Notes: generated by a model from the sequence alone, not told the origin. 64,000 nucleotides of DNA from Deroplatys truncata (GCA_030765065.1 CM060988.1:175501065-175565064); one strand, 5' to 3'. Shown: positions 31,484 to 43,450, counted from the stretch's first letter. Translations and numbers: made by a program.

Positions 31484-33170
31484 TTGCATTTTTCAGTCGT
31501 CTGATTCTACCTTTCCTATTCTAACTAAAGCTTCTTACTTTCTCGACTACGTATAGAAGCAGAGGAAGTATTGCATTCCACCCAAAATTTCGATATAGAG
31601 ATTCCACTGGAAATGCATGTTTTGAGGTGCCCTGAATCCAAATAAAGCATGTTTGAAACGTGTCTGTCAGGCTGCGAACAGCATAACTCAAAAATGAAAA
31701 GTTGGATACATACAGAACTTGATACTTGAGTTTACTATCGTATCTTTCAAGGATGCGACACAAAGGTTTTAAAGGAAATCCTCCCCACCACAGACTACCC
31801 TTTACATGGGAAATTTTTCATCATTTGGTTTTCTCAAATACACACTTTTGTCTTTTTTTTTTTTTTTTTGTCGAGTGAACCATTACCGAGCTATTCCTTG
31901 TTATTTGTTTGAATTTTCCAATAGTTACACTTTTTCTCAAATGGAAATTCGTTATTCATTTTTTTATATCCTGGACATGCAAAGAGAATGGAATGCTCAA
32001 CATAGCAATCAGCTCTTAAAACATTTGACTATCCCTTAAAGCTTACCATATTCCCCTGCATGTACAAGAAAATTAGCAATAAGATTAACATGAAGTAGAT
32101 GGAGAATAAACATTTGTACAAAAGCGTGTACAAGAGTAGAGAAAGTCATGTGAGTGCAATACATCAGATTATTTTTCTGTCTATACATTGAAATCCAAAT
32201 AAACTGTTTAAGAAATAGCTACATTACACATTACATTATAGTGGGAACAGCGATAGTCAAATATTTTAAAACTGGAAGCTATACACTGGCCCTAAAATTG
32301 CATACTGTTTCCATGCAATCGCCAGAAACATCGAAAATCTATGGGACTTAAAAAAGAACGACAAAGCACTGAACAAATCGAACCATTAATAATGAATATC
32401 TCGGAAGTGGTGATGTCACCATAAAAAAAAAAGCTTATTGGAAATAAATTGGTTATAAAGCAGTATACATTTGTTGTGCAGTACATTTTCGTCTATCGCC
32501 TAACGTTTATCAGTTATACAAGATTATACAAAATTCCTTCCAAAAAGTACACTTCACGACTATTCCCAGAAAATTCAAGGCATATGTTATATCTGTCATG
32601 TAAATATCTTTAATACATGGCATTTTCATTAAAATAGTTACAGTCAATTTTTAGAAAATAAAGAATCCGAAAATGTTCCATGAAAACAGTACTTTGGGGT
32701 GGAGAAACTTTCTTGAAATTCTTCGTGTCGCATCTTTGAAAGCTAGTGAGCCTAATTATAATGTTTGGTATTTATCCAACTTTTTGGTTTTGAGTTATTA
32801 AAACACACACATGCACGCGATTGCGTGTACCTATTTGTAAACGTGCTCTTTTTGGATTCAGGGGCTCTCAAAAATGTTTTCCTGTAAAATCTTGGTATTG
32901 AATTTTTGGGTGGAATGCAATATCTTCTCTACCTACCAGGTACGTGGTAGAGAAAGTAAAAACTGAACTTCGAAATCTACCTCCACTTATAGGATGAATA
33001 GAAAACATTTCCCCTTCCCATAGAATATTCATATAACTTTTGCATTAAACCACTTTTAAAATTCAACCAAATATTTTCGGGAGCAATGTGCGTAATTATG
33101 TGGAACCTGGCCAATGACTAGTTCCTTACATTTGTCGTCCATTGATATGATAAAAAAATATTTCATACTC

Positions 33171-33495
33171 AAGTGCCCAACCTCTCAAATACGGTGCTCT
33201 GCCTTGCTGACGAAAGTTAAAGTGCCAGCGCATGCGCACTGGCTTGACCCAAGTGCCCAAACTCGCAAATATGGTGCTCTGCCTTGCTGGCGAAAGTTAA
33301 AGTGCCAGCGCATGCGCACTGGCTTGACCCAAGTGCCCAACCTCGCAAATATGGTGCTCTGCTTTGCTGGCGAAAGTTAAAGTGCCAGCGTGTGCGCACT
33401 GGCTTGACCCGAGTGCCCAACTCCACGAAGACGGTGCTAGCAAATGTAAAAGTCCAGCGCATGCACACTAGCTTGATCCAAGTGCCCAACTCCGG
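33171..33495 (+). repeat. 80-bp minisatellite, four units plus a partial
   Basis: AGTGCCCAA recurs at 33,172, 33,252, 33,332, 33,412 and 33,481, that is, three steps of exactly 80 bp and one of about 69. Each unit has GCTCTGC..TGCTGGCGAAAG and a CAGCGCATGCGCACTGGCTTGACCC segment containing the palindrome GCGCATGCGC. The right arm of the inverted repeat has about one unit (35,765-35,860). Reading frames of 88-98 codons here are by-products of the repeat. Confidence 0.95.
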
Positions 33496-33684
33496 GTGTC
33501 AGCTCTGTTTGGCAACGGAAATGTTTCAAGTTCCTGCACACTATAAAAGAGCCTCTCTACAGTTTCATTTCATTTGTTGAAGCCCAGGACCTTAAAAAAA
33601 TTCAAGGCAAGTTTTTTCTTTATTGTCGCCCAATGAAATGGCATGTTTACACATTCCTTCATGAAGGTTTTTCTTTTTATATTT

Positions 33685-33840
33685 AAATAATGTGGGGAAA
33701 ACATATTTAGTGTTTAATAGGGATTTTATATAGGGATGGAGAGGAATAATGTGTGTTTAATATGGATTTTATATGGGAATAGAGAGGAATAATGTGTATT
33801 TAATATGGATTATATATAGGGATGGTGAGGAATTACATGT
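33685..33840 (+). repeat. ~44-bp tandem repeat at the inner end of the left arm
   Basis: Three imperfect units contain TTTAATATGGATTTTATATG, then GGAT(G/A)GAGAGGAATAAT. The mirrored right arm has similar units at about 35,436-35,550. Confidence 0.8.
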
Positions 33841-34591
33841 GTTAATGGGATATATGTGCAAATGGAGTTGTTTATGTAGAAGATGTGGATGGTATTCTCC
33901 ATATTTATTTAAATTAGGGAAAATATATGTGGCATAAAGAATTGAGCAGGTAATTAAACATGTCTATCTTCCCTACAACTGGAGAGCTCATGGATTGAGC
34001 CGTCTTTTTTCGTTATTAACGATTAACACAAAGTATACTTTATAGCTCCGGCTAAAAGTATCTCAATATTTTATGATATTGGTAGGCGATTTAATTGTGT
34101 AATTTTCTTGCCAATTTTACGTTTTCCCGCGAAAACCTTCTCTTCCATAATAAACATGAGGAAGTTTTTTTTTTAATGAACTGGAAAAGTAAATGTTTAC
34201 TGTTCGCCAACGTAGAAAAAGTCTCTGATAGGAATGTGTACCCTTATCTGTTTGGAAACAGTGCGACAAGGACAGTGAATATGTGTGACTGTAATGCATG
34301 CAATGCAAGGAGTAAAACTATTCAATGAGCTGTAAATGAGCTGTCATGTGTGTCATAAATAAGGGTACCATAAGCAACTAGGCAGGGTTAGGACCGTTTC
34401 AAATCAGCAATTTCCTCCCTGCCATTCAGTCCCCAGAGACTTTCTTTGCTGTGGAAGACAGTACTTGAAATGTAAGTTTTAACATTTGTTCACTACTGGT
34501 TTATGTATGTGATATGCTGCTATGCAGGTATTCGTCACTTTGTCCTTGGGGAAATTCTGCACATTACGACACAAAAGAGGGATTATAACGG

Positions 34592-34872
34592 TACTATCGC
34601 AAAGCGACTAGGCAGTTCCTGAGGTCGCGGGTTAAAACTTGGTGGAGTGCGATGGATTCTTTTGGGCGTAAAAATCCTTAGCATGGCTTCCTTCGGAAGG
34701 GAAATAAAGCTGGTGGTCCCATGTACTAGGTTTACGACACGTAAAACAACCTCAAGCCTGATAAAGAGGCCTCTGAGCAAACTTTCGTGTCTTATACGCC
34801 CAATATAGAATGGGAGACTAAGGACCATAGCAGTTAAAGAGCGTCCATAAATAAAACTCATTCAAAAAAAAA
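34592..34872 (+). mobile_element. tRNA-derived SINE, family 2, most complete copy
   Basis: It has a B-box-like GAGGTCGCGGGTTAAAACTT, then GGGCGTAAAAATCCTTAGCA, TGGCTTCCTTCGGAAGGG, CATGTACTAGGTTTACGACA, CCTGATAAAGAGGCCTCTGA, CCAATATAGAATGGGAGACT and a GTTAAAGAGCGTCCATAAAT tail ending in an A run. The A-rich end supports retroposition. Confidence 0.8.
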
Positions 34873-35122
34873 GTATTGACCTCAGTGATGAATACAACCA
34901 CTTTCCTCTGGAGGAAAGCTTGATGAGGGGGGAGGGAATGCTATTAGGCTTCAAATATTAGTTATACCGTATTAAAAAAAAACAAAAAAACAACGGTATT
35001 AATAAATTTTATATTTCGTTAAATTATGTGTAAGTACTGAGTAAAAATAACCTCAGTTAATTCATTATGTTACTGAATAAAATTATGAGAATCAATAAAA
35101 TAATATTACTGCATGCAATAAC

Positions 35123-35350
35123 TTACATTTGCAGCAAACTTTTGCGCCGAGACTTTATTTTTTTTACAGCAAATCTGTTGATGACATCAAAGAAAGGTTC
35201 CGTACGTTCCTCGTCCGCTTCTGCTAACACCTTCACACAATTTTGAAGCATATCCTGACCCATCCTATTTCTTAATTTTGTCATTACCCTATTCATTATG
35301 CTGAATGTCATTTCTGCACTGGCAGTGGAAATGGGGATGTAGAGTACAAA
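35123..35350 (-). pseudogene. hAT transposase C-terminal fragment
   Basis: The minus strand reads YIPISTASAEMTFSIMNRVM followed by TKLRNRMGQDMLQN and, after about 30 residues, FFDVINRFAVKKIKSRRK. This is the hAT dimerisation region (a TASAERSFS-like start, then KTKLRNRM, then an F..VI..F block). It is unlike the other two hAT sequences in the window. Only about 75 codons remain; the rest of the gene is absent from the spacer. Confidence 0.8.
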
Positions 35351-35435
35351 CTTTCAGCGAGTGTCCTTAGTGCTTCATAGCTAATGCCAGCACTTTACCC
35401 TTAAGAAGTCACGTGGAGTCATTAAAAACAGAACC

Positions 35436-38147
35436 CCCATACAAAATCCATATTAAACAGACAATTCCTCTCCATTCCCATATAAAATCTATGTTAAACA
35501 CATAATTACTCTTCATCCCCATATAAAATCCATATTAAACACAGTAAATATTTTTTCCCCACATTATTTAAATATAAAAAGAAAAACCTACATTAAAGGA
35601 ATGTATAAAAATGCCATTTCATTGGGCGACAATAAACAAAACACTCGCCTTGAATTGTTGTTAAGGTGCTGTGGCTTTAACAAATGAAATAAAATGGTAG
35701 AGAGGCTCTTTTATAGTGTGCAGGAACTTGAAACATTTCCGGTGGCAAGCGAGCTGATACCCGGAGTTGGGCACTTGGGTCAAGCTAGTGCACTTGCGCT
35801 GGGACTTTAGCTTTTGTCAGCAAGGCAGAGCACCGTATTTGCGAGGCTGGGCACTTGAGTATGAAATATTTTTTAATCATATCAATGGACGACAAATGTA
35901 AGGAACTAGTCATTGGCCAAGTTCCACATAATTACGCACATTGCTCCCGAAAATATTTGGTTCAATTTTAAAAATGGTTTAATGCAAAAGTTGTATGAAT
36001 ATTCTATGGGAAGGGAAAACGTTTTCTATTCATCCTATAAGTGGAGGTAGATTCTGAAGTTCAGTTTTTACTTTCTCTACCACGTACCTGGTAGGTAGAG
36101 AAGGTATTGCATTCCACCCAAAAATTCAATACCAAGATTTTACAGGAAAACATTTTTTGAGAGCCCCTGAATCCAAAAAGAGCACGTTTAAAAAAGGTCC
36201 ACGCACTCGCGTGCGTGTGTGTGATTTAATAACTCAAAACCAAAAAGTCGGATAAATACCAAACATTATATTTAGTATCACTAACTTTCAAAGATGCGAC
36301 ACAAAGAATTTCAAGAAAATTCCTCAACCCCAAACTACTGTTTTCATGGAACATTTTCCGATTCTTTATTTTCTAAAAAATGCCTGTAACTATTTTGATG
36401 AAAACGCCATGTATTAAAGATATTTACATGACAGATTTAACGTACGCCTTGAATTTTCTGGGAATAGTCGTGAAGTGTACTTCATTTGGAAGGAATTTTG
36501 TATAATCTTGTATAACTGGTAAACGTTAGGCGATAGACAAAAATGTACTATACAACAAATGTATACTGCTTTATAACCAATTTATTTCACATAAGCTTTT
36601 TTTTTATGGTGGTATCACCAGTTCCGAGATATTTGTTATTAATGGTTCGATTTCTTCAGTGCTTTGTCGTTCTTTTTAAGTCTCATAGATTTTCAATGTT
36701 TCTGGCGATTGCATGGAAACAGTATGCAATTTTAGGGCCAGTGTATAGCGTCCAGTTCTAAAACATTTGACTATCGCTGTTCCCACTATAACGTAATGTG
36801 TAATGTAGCTATTTCTTAAACAGTTTATTTGGATTTCAATGTATAGACAGAAAAATAATCTGATGTATTACACTCACATGACTTTCTCTACTCTTGTACA
36901 CGCTTTTGTACAAATGTTTATTCTCCATCTACTTCATGTTAATCTTATTGCTAATTTTCTTGTAGGTGCAGGGCAATATGGTAAGCTTTAAGGAATAGTC
37001 AAATGTTTTAAGAGCTGGTTGCTATGTTGAGCATTCCATTCTCTTTGCATGTCCAGGACATAAAAAAATGAATAACGAATTTGAGAAAAAGTATAAGTAT
37101 TGGAAAATTCAAACAAATAACAAGGAATAGCTCGGTAATGGTTCACTCGACCAAAAAACAAAAAAAGACAAACTGTGTATTTGAGAAAATCAAAATGAGG
37201 AAAAATTTTCCGTGTAAAGGGTAGTCTGTGGTGGGGGGGGGGGGGGATTTCCTTTAAAACCTTTGTGTCGCATCCTTGAAAGATACGATAGTAAACTCAA
37301 GTATCAAGTTCTGTATGTATCCAACTTTTCATTTTTGAGTTATGCTCTTCCCAGCCTGACAGACACGTTTCAAAAATGCTTTATTTGGATTCAGGGCACC
37401 TCAAAACATGCATTTCCGGTGGAATCTCGATATCAAAATTTTGGGTGGAATACAATACTTCCTCTGCTTCTATATGTAGTAGAGAAAGTAAGAAGCTTTA
37501 GTTAGAATAGGAAAGGTAGAATCAGACGACTGAAAAATGCAATGCCATCGGTGTGATTTGAACCAGGAACCTTCCAGTTTTTGTGCAGTTGTTCTAACCA
37601 CTGAGCTACATGGCAACATGCAAGTATGTCATTAAATTTGTCAGTTGCTTATAATTTTTCCGATAAACCTAATTTAAGATCTAGTGCTATTAGGCTGAAA
37701 TTTCATGAATATTTTGTCCTGCAGTCTCTGTTTTCAGATTTTGTGCACAATTTTTTAGTGTTATCTACTGTTTTTTGGTACTATTATTAAGATATAGTAT
37801 TAAAAACGTACGCATGTCCAGTAACTGATACACCGTTTCTTAAGTATTAAGTGGAGAGATAAACAGGCTATAAAAATGTACGTCAAAGACACTGACTGTT
37901 ATACTGTGTTTTAAACATGTTATAAATACGTACGTTGTGTGACTGGTCACGCTGCGTTTTATTTGGTGTACAAATAAACACGTGTTTAAAGCGTACATCG
38001 TGTGACTGTTACACGGTCTCCTCTAGTGCTTTTAATGTTTATTTCGCGCGTATGATTACCCCCGTCCCGCATCTTACCAGACGATGTCATGCAGATGTTT
38101 TACCCTGTGCGCATGCGCCAGGGCTTGACCCAATAGACCAACACCTA
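35436..38147 (-). repeat. Right arm of the giant inverted repeat
   Basis: This is the reverse complement of 30,860-33,835, ending CCAATAGACCAACACCTA (outer end at 38,147). It has one 80-bp minisatellite unit, a G-rich run at about 37,229-37,244 and a tRNA-like segment at 37,543-37,615. Base differences between the arms are scattered, so the arms are not freshly copied. I found no target duplication at the outer ends. Confidence 0.9.
37543..37615 (-). tRNA. tRNA-like (pseudo) segment in the right arm
   Basis: The mirror image of 31,411-31,483: on the minus strand TGCCATGTAGCTCAGTGGTT, the B-box region CTGGTTCAAATC, and GATGGCA closing the acceptor. The A box here is closer to consensus than in the left arm. 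Confidence 0.6.
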
Positions 38148-38149
38148 CT

Positions 38150-38682
38150 TATGACATCCATTGGTTATCCAGGTTCAGCGTATGTCAACTGGGATAGGAA
38201 CTTCCGGTATATCATCGATGTTCTCGCATCGGGCTCTCGAAAGGTACATTTTGAGCGCTGCATATGCCCTTTGCTTAAAATGCAGGCGCTAGATGACACT
38301 GTGAAACTCGTACATATAACATTCAATACTGCCAACACAATTATTCTACACTCCTGGGTTAAATATTAAGTTGTTTTAAAAATAACACATATTTAGCCCC
38401 AGATGTAATGTGTTATAACAGTTTGCCATTTATAAAGTCGTTTTCATAATATTAGTGAACCGGTTTGTAAAGTATTTGAGCTCGATGTACGTGTGAACAA
38501 ACCTAAGGTTGGCTAAGTGTATCCGATTTGAGACGAAATTTTAAAGCTGCGGATCGTATTTTAACGGATGCGAGAGTGAATCTGAGAAGAAAATTCTTCG
38601 ATTTAGTAGAACTGGCAAGATTTTAAAGGCATACAAGAGCGTACAAATACCAAGAAAGAAGCGATTTATTTTTGGCCTGTTG
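38150..38682 (+). promoter_or_regulatory. CpG-rich stretch, possible first exon and promoter
   Basis: CpG dinucleotides are clearly denser than in the surrounding AT-rich DNA (for example CTCGCATCGGGCTCTCGAAA and GCGGATCG). At its end is a good donor, CTGTTG|GTAAGTAG (38,682/38,683). Possible exons follow at 39,061-39,137 (donor GTGAGT) and 39,878-39,938 (long polypyrimidine then TTTAG; donor AAG|GTAATT). No long reading frame connects them. This would fit a non-coding transcript or the 5' UTR of a gene beyond, but only splice-like signals support it. Confidence 0.3.
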
Positions 38683-38689
38683 GTAAGTA

Positions 38690-40526
38690 GGATGTATGAA
38701 TGTAAATAATATAGAATAACCAAAATTAAATCCATAACCTAACTAGAATTGCATTACATATACATTTATTTTCAAAATAAAATTGTACCGACTACTCATG
38801 AGCAATATTACATTTTGTAATTCAGCTGCAGTTCGAATCTAATCAATGTATGCATGATAACACTAATAATAATGGTCATTTTACGAGTGAAATACTAGTG
38901 AAAAATAAAAAAGTCTATTTAGTATCCTAGTTGGGCTTTACAGTTGTTAGAAAGCTAGAACTGAAATTAAATATTACAATTTAAGGTTTAAATTTTAAAT
39001 TCATTTTTGCATTCTTTGAATTTCAGAACTCTTAATTTTTTTATATATGGGCTACTGCAGTTCATTCTCCTGTTCAACACCTCCAGAAGTAGTATCCTCA
39101 GGATTATGGCACAGATGTCCTTCGTTCATCAGTTAAAGTGAGTTATATTTAACAGAATTTTCATTATTCTCTAATAAGCTAATGGCAGAGTTGTTGCCAC
39201 ATCTTTCTAAATTATCTTTTTGTGTTTCCTTTTTCACAGTGAGATTACATTGTATGCAACCATGAACATTTCTGGGACATAATTATGCCATGGCCTAGTA
39301 CTATGTGCTAAGGTTAAACACTTGCAAGCTGCACAAAGTAATAGTGCTGTTTTATCAAAGAAATCATTTAAATTTTCAAACTTTAGTAAAGAAAGATGTA
39401 AAACTTCTGGTATTGGATACTTCATAAGCTGTTTCAATGTTTCAGTCTGCACAATCTTACCACTGGTTTATTTGATATTTAGCTTAACTTATACACAGTT
39501 TGTGGTATCTTAACACAGAAAATATTTCTTTGTAAAACCATTGAGTTTTCAGATTAAGTAAAAGAAACTTTAAATAAAAAAGCAAGTTTTTATAGTAAAT
39601 AAGTGAAAATACTGTGCCATATTTATAAAATTAAAGAATGTTTTGCTCTGTGTTGCTGAATAATGAGCAAAATAATTGCTGCAAATGAGCAGAGGATATG
39701 CTAAAAAAAAACAGGATATTTTATAGCTTTAACTCTTGATTAATGCAGCAATTAGTGATGAAATGTCAGTCATGGATGTTTAGATGCCAAGTCCATCACC
39801 TTCAAAGCACTTTTATTAACCTTAGTATTTAATTATTGGAACATTAATGAGGTTTTTTTCTCCTTTCGTTTGTTTAGCGCAGTCACCATCTCAAGCTACC
39901 AGAGATATGCTGGCAGATACCCAAACCATGGAGTCAAGGTAATTTGGGTATGTTGAGTTGCAGGATCACCCCCAGGAACATTATTAATATAGTATGAAGG
40001 TTTCTTTCAACTATACAGCAATTTATTGCCATGTAAAATCAAACATTCCTTACAATTTGGAGTTTCATTTCAACATTGGTTAAAAAATTAACTAAAATAT
40101 TGAGGACTATTGCTGGAAACATGTTCTCAATTTTCAGAAAAAGCAAAGTTGGTATTAGGCAGTTATTTCAGTGTATTGGTAGGTTTTAGTGATTCTCTGT
40201 TAGTAGCTTTAAAGCTACAATTTTTGAGTTAATGTTGTTAATAACTACATGATTTTTCTAAAATGTTTGTTATCCACTAAATAAACAAAATAGTAGCAAG
40301 GATTTCAGTTACCTTTGTGATTCTTTAACACTAAGAAATAGCACCCTCGTGTTGCAGAGAATGTGAAGTGTCACCATTAACAGTCCATTTAATGAAAGTA
40401 GTTTTGAGCTTAAAGACAATAGCTTTCTTAAATTACAGCTACTCTGTAATTGTCATTTGCAACCTAGATTTGCTTTCACTGTCTTCATATACAATGACAT
40501 TAAAGCAACGTAAAAACAAAACAAAA

Positions 40527-40572
<46 letters not shown>

Positions 40573-42130
40573 TGTTAGGTTTCCTAATATAACATTACTG
40601 GAAAATTCCAACTAGGCAGCCTAATTAGAATTTGTGTATTTATCTGAACTTTGTGTTTGAAATATTTAACTTAATTTTATATGCCGTAGGGTTTACAACC
40701 CATTAATAACAATATTACAGCAGGCATCATAAACTGGTTAATAGTTCGGGTTGTACCATTTTCCTCTATGAAGTCATGCAAGTGGTTCTTTTAACTGCCA
40801 TACAAAGTGATGTTGGTATGGGAAGTATGACAAATGATGGTGCACCTCAATTGGTTGTGAAAAAACTCCTTTCATTTAAAAATTGTGAGTCACGAATAAT
40901 GCTAAGGAAAATGTGTATTATTTATTAAGTATTATTATTATTATTATTATTAAGTCATAATTAATGTCAATATGATTTTTAAAAAAAAAAGCATAATTAG
41001 TGCACTTCATGGGAGGGGCAAAAAGTTTTATAGTAATGAAACATATCGGTTTGCTGAAGAAACAAAAGTTATATGTATTGCAATTTAATTTTTTTTTATT
41101 TTTATTTATTAGTAATGTATTTGCAGTACATTAATAAAATATTTTAATCTGCTGCTGTAGAAAGAAAGAATAATTAGTATTTTAAGTATTAAGAATTTAA
41201 CAGTACAAAGAAAACGAGAAATTATGTCTAATATGGTGCTCATAAAATTGTCTTTATGTTCACAGCTGTTTGGTTTGAACCTGTATTAAGCACAAAGTTG
41301 CTAAATATTATGATTCTATAGTCAAACTTAAAAATAATTTTTACTTCCTTTACCTCTGTTTTTTCAACTTAACTTTTACCTATGTGCTATCTCGGGCACA
41401 AGTTTGAGTAAATGAGCACTTCTCTGTGCACCATAGAGCAGTGAGTTGATGGCCTGCATATTACAAGTTTTTATATTTAAGCTGGACTAATAGAAAATAG
41501 CTGTAAAACATTTTTAACCTTCTTTCACTTAAAAAAAAAAGATTGAATCCATGGTATTAGTGCTTATTCTAAGTGCCTTGGAAATAGATACTAGATTAGA
41601 TTGCAACAGATACTCCAAATAAAAACCCTACAAAGAGCAATAACTAATCACAAATTATTTGCTAAGAAATTGATTATTTGGATAATGTAGAAGCAGCTAT
41701 TAAAAATGCAATGCTTGTTAAATCCGCATCAAGGGACGTTAGTGTAGGAAATTTTGCTCAAGTTTGTGTTGCATAAGATGCTGGCTTTATTAAAAAAAAA
41801 AATTGTGTAACTGAATAGTTGCTTTTTGTTTTTGCTGATGTATTTCGCTTATTTTTCAATACACGTGATAAAATATTATGTGGTGTTTTATGTATAACCA
41901 AATGCTGACATTCTTTGTACATGGCAGGATATCATTTATGTTATAATTTGTATATTATTATAGAATGTGAATCAATGGCATTTCTGTCATGTAGGTTAAC
42001 AGCTGTTAATTTGATGAATGGTAAACTGCTGTATACAAAGAGTAACATTACATAATACCATACCACAACCTTTCCTATTTTCCCACTTTACTGAAAATGA
42101 GTATAAAGATTAAAACCGATTTTGGTATTC
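38690..42130. other. Long AT-rich non-coding stretch
   Basis: Apart from splice-like signals at 39,061-39,137 and 39,878-39,938, an AT microsatellite at 40,530-40,567 and an ATT run near 40,931-40,951, I see nothing. No frame exceeds about 75 codons. Confidence 0.6.
40530..40567. repeat. (AT)n microsatellite
   Basis: About 19 AT dinucleotides. Confidence 0.95.
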
Positions 42131-42137
42131 TAGCAGA

Positions 42138-42274
42138 TGAGCAAGAACTGAAAGGAGTGCAAGTTCCAAATAAAGTCACCTGTGCGTTTAATGGTTTTCT
42201 CTCCAGATTGAGAAAAACCATTAAAAACACAGGTGATTTTATTTGAGACTAGCACTCCTTTCAGTTGGCTTGCG
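42138..42274. repeat. Snap-back palindrome (MITE-like)
   Basis: The two halves, about 42,138-42,200 and 42,210-42,274, are reverse complements. ACTGAAAGGAGTGC pairs with GCACTCCTTTCAGT, AAATAAAGTCACCTGTG pairs with CACAGGTGATTTTATTT, and AATGGTTTTCTC pairs with GAGAAAAACCATT, with a spacer of only about 8 bases. RNA or single-stranded DNA from here would fold into a long hairpin. Confidence 0.9.
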
Positions 42275-42279
42275 CACGT

Positions 42280-43450
42280 TTCGAAAGCGGGGGGCGGGGC
42301 TAGCAGCAGGCATGATCAGTTGATAATGGCGTAAGCTGCAGTACCGACCGCAGCGTTAGTTCCGCTAACGGGCACCCGAAAGGTCCGTAAAAGCGCCCTA
42401 TGCGGCACCTTACCCCCACCATTGAGTTGACAATCTGGTTAATCTGTGTCCAGGTTCCTCTCTTATTCGAAATGCGCATTTCAAAATATGGACGTTTCAA
42501 CATAACGTGTGTGTATTCCACGTTTGTTTAAAGTCTAGAGATATCAAATATTACGTTGGTAGCGGCTGGTATGACGCGAATATAAAGTTCTGATGTAGAC
42601 GCTTCAATAAGGCTCTGCGCGCGATCGCCATAGTAAATAGAGTCGTCGCACAGAATTAACAAACATGCTACCAGATTAAAAAACCACCGCTGGTATTCAT
42701 CACAGCCATTTATATTCATCCATTTTAATTTTCAGGGTTAACGTATGAGTACCTGCTTAAAAACGATATAAACCCGAATAGTAAAATTCTTCTGAATTAA
42801 CACAATCATTACATAAAGAAATTAAGTTTGCCTCAAACTGACATTACCTGTGTAATCAGTATAGCTCCGTATCCTTAGATGAAGGTCTACCAGCTTTTTA
42901 TCTGAGCAATCTAACGAGGACCCATAAAAAGATCGCTCGTACAAAATTTCTAGGTAATTTGTTGCAGAATATTGGGATTGAAAATTAGACCATCACATAC
43001 GAAATAACTAACTTCCACCATTTTACATCAGGACTCTTGTTTTCGGATTTAATCTTAGTGACCGTGAGTAATCACAATCTATCCAACGCTGTGATTCGTA
43101 TGGTTATTTCCTTTGTTAGTGAGCTGGCATATTCTCGAACCTGATCGGGCCAGGACGTATTTGTGCTTGCTACCGCTTTGATCGCTCGATCACACCCGAA
43201 AAGCCGGAAAGTTACAATATTAGTATATTGGGGAATAGTCAAACTGAATGATTAACCAATTAATGCGCACCGTATGTGCTTATGAGAGAGAGAAAATAAT
43301 GAGCGCCGGCAAGTCCTTTATTTATTTGTAAGTGCATAGATTTATGAAGTAGGCTGAAATATCGTACAACTTATTTGAAGGACTTGATGGAATTATGTTA
43401 TAGCAGGGCCGTATTTAGAGGGGGGTTTCTAGGGTTCAAACTCCCCCCCG
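42280..43450. other. CpG-rich, GC-enriched stretch
   Basis: It begins at the edge of the palindrome with GAAAGCGGGGGGCGGGGCTA and includes CCGCTAACGGGCACCCGAAA. CpG density is the highest in the window over its first 400 bases. Minus-strand frames of 60-73 codons are not recognisable. It could be a promoter or an old element. A GGGCCGTATTTAGAGGGGGG segment sits at about 43,408. Confidence 0.4.

Larger units (their letters stand above)
30860..33835 (+). repeat. Left arm of a giant inverted repeat (Foldback-like)
   Basis: The arm starts TAGGTGTTGGTCTATTGGGT and matches, in reverse complement, 35,436-38,147. Landmarks found in both arms, in mirrored order, are AAACATCTGCATGA, CACCAAATAAAACGC, the tRNA-like segment, CCACCCAAAATTTCG, ACATTTGTTGTGCAGTA, GGAACTAGTCATTGGCC (complement in this arm), the 80-bp minisatellite unit and the ATGGATTTTATATGGGAAT repeats. 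The arm is about 2,976 bp against 2,712 for the right arm; most of the excess is extra minisatellite units. Nearly 3-kb arms with internal tandem repeats recall Foldback elements. Confidence 0.9.
33841..35435. other. Spacer between the arms of the giant inverted repeat
   Basis: About 1.6 kb. It contains a SINE (34,592-34,872) and a hAT transposase C-terminal fragment (35,123-35,350). The rest is AT-rich with no recognised gene. Confidence 0.7.

Noticed and set aside
33114-33580. Overlapping frames of 88-98 codons on both strands
   Set aside because: They are read through the 80-bp minisatellite; both strands are open over the same bases and the peptides are repeats of the unit.
42300-42719. 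Minus-strand frames of 63-73 codons in the CpG-rich stretch
   Set aside because: No recognisable domain and no matching splice sites; the raised GC content alone reduces stops.
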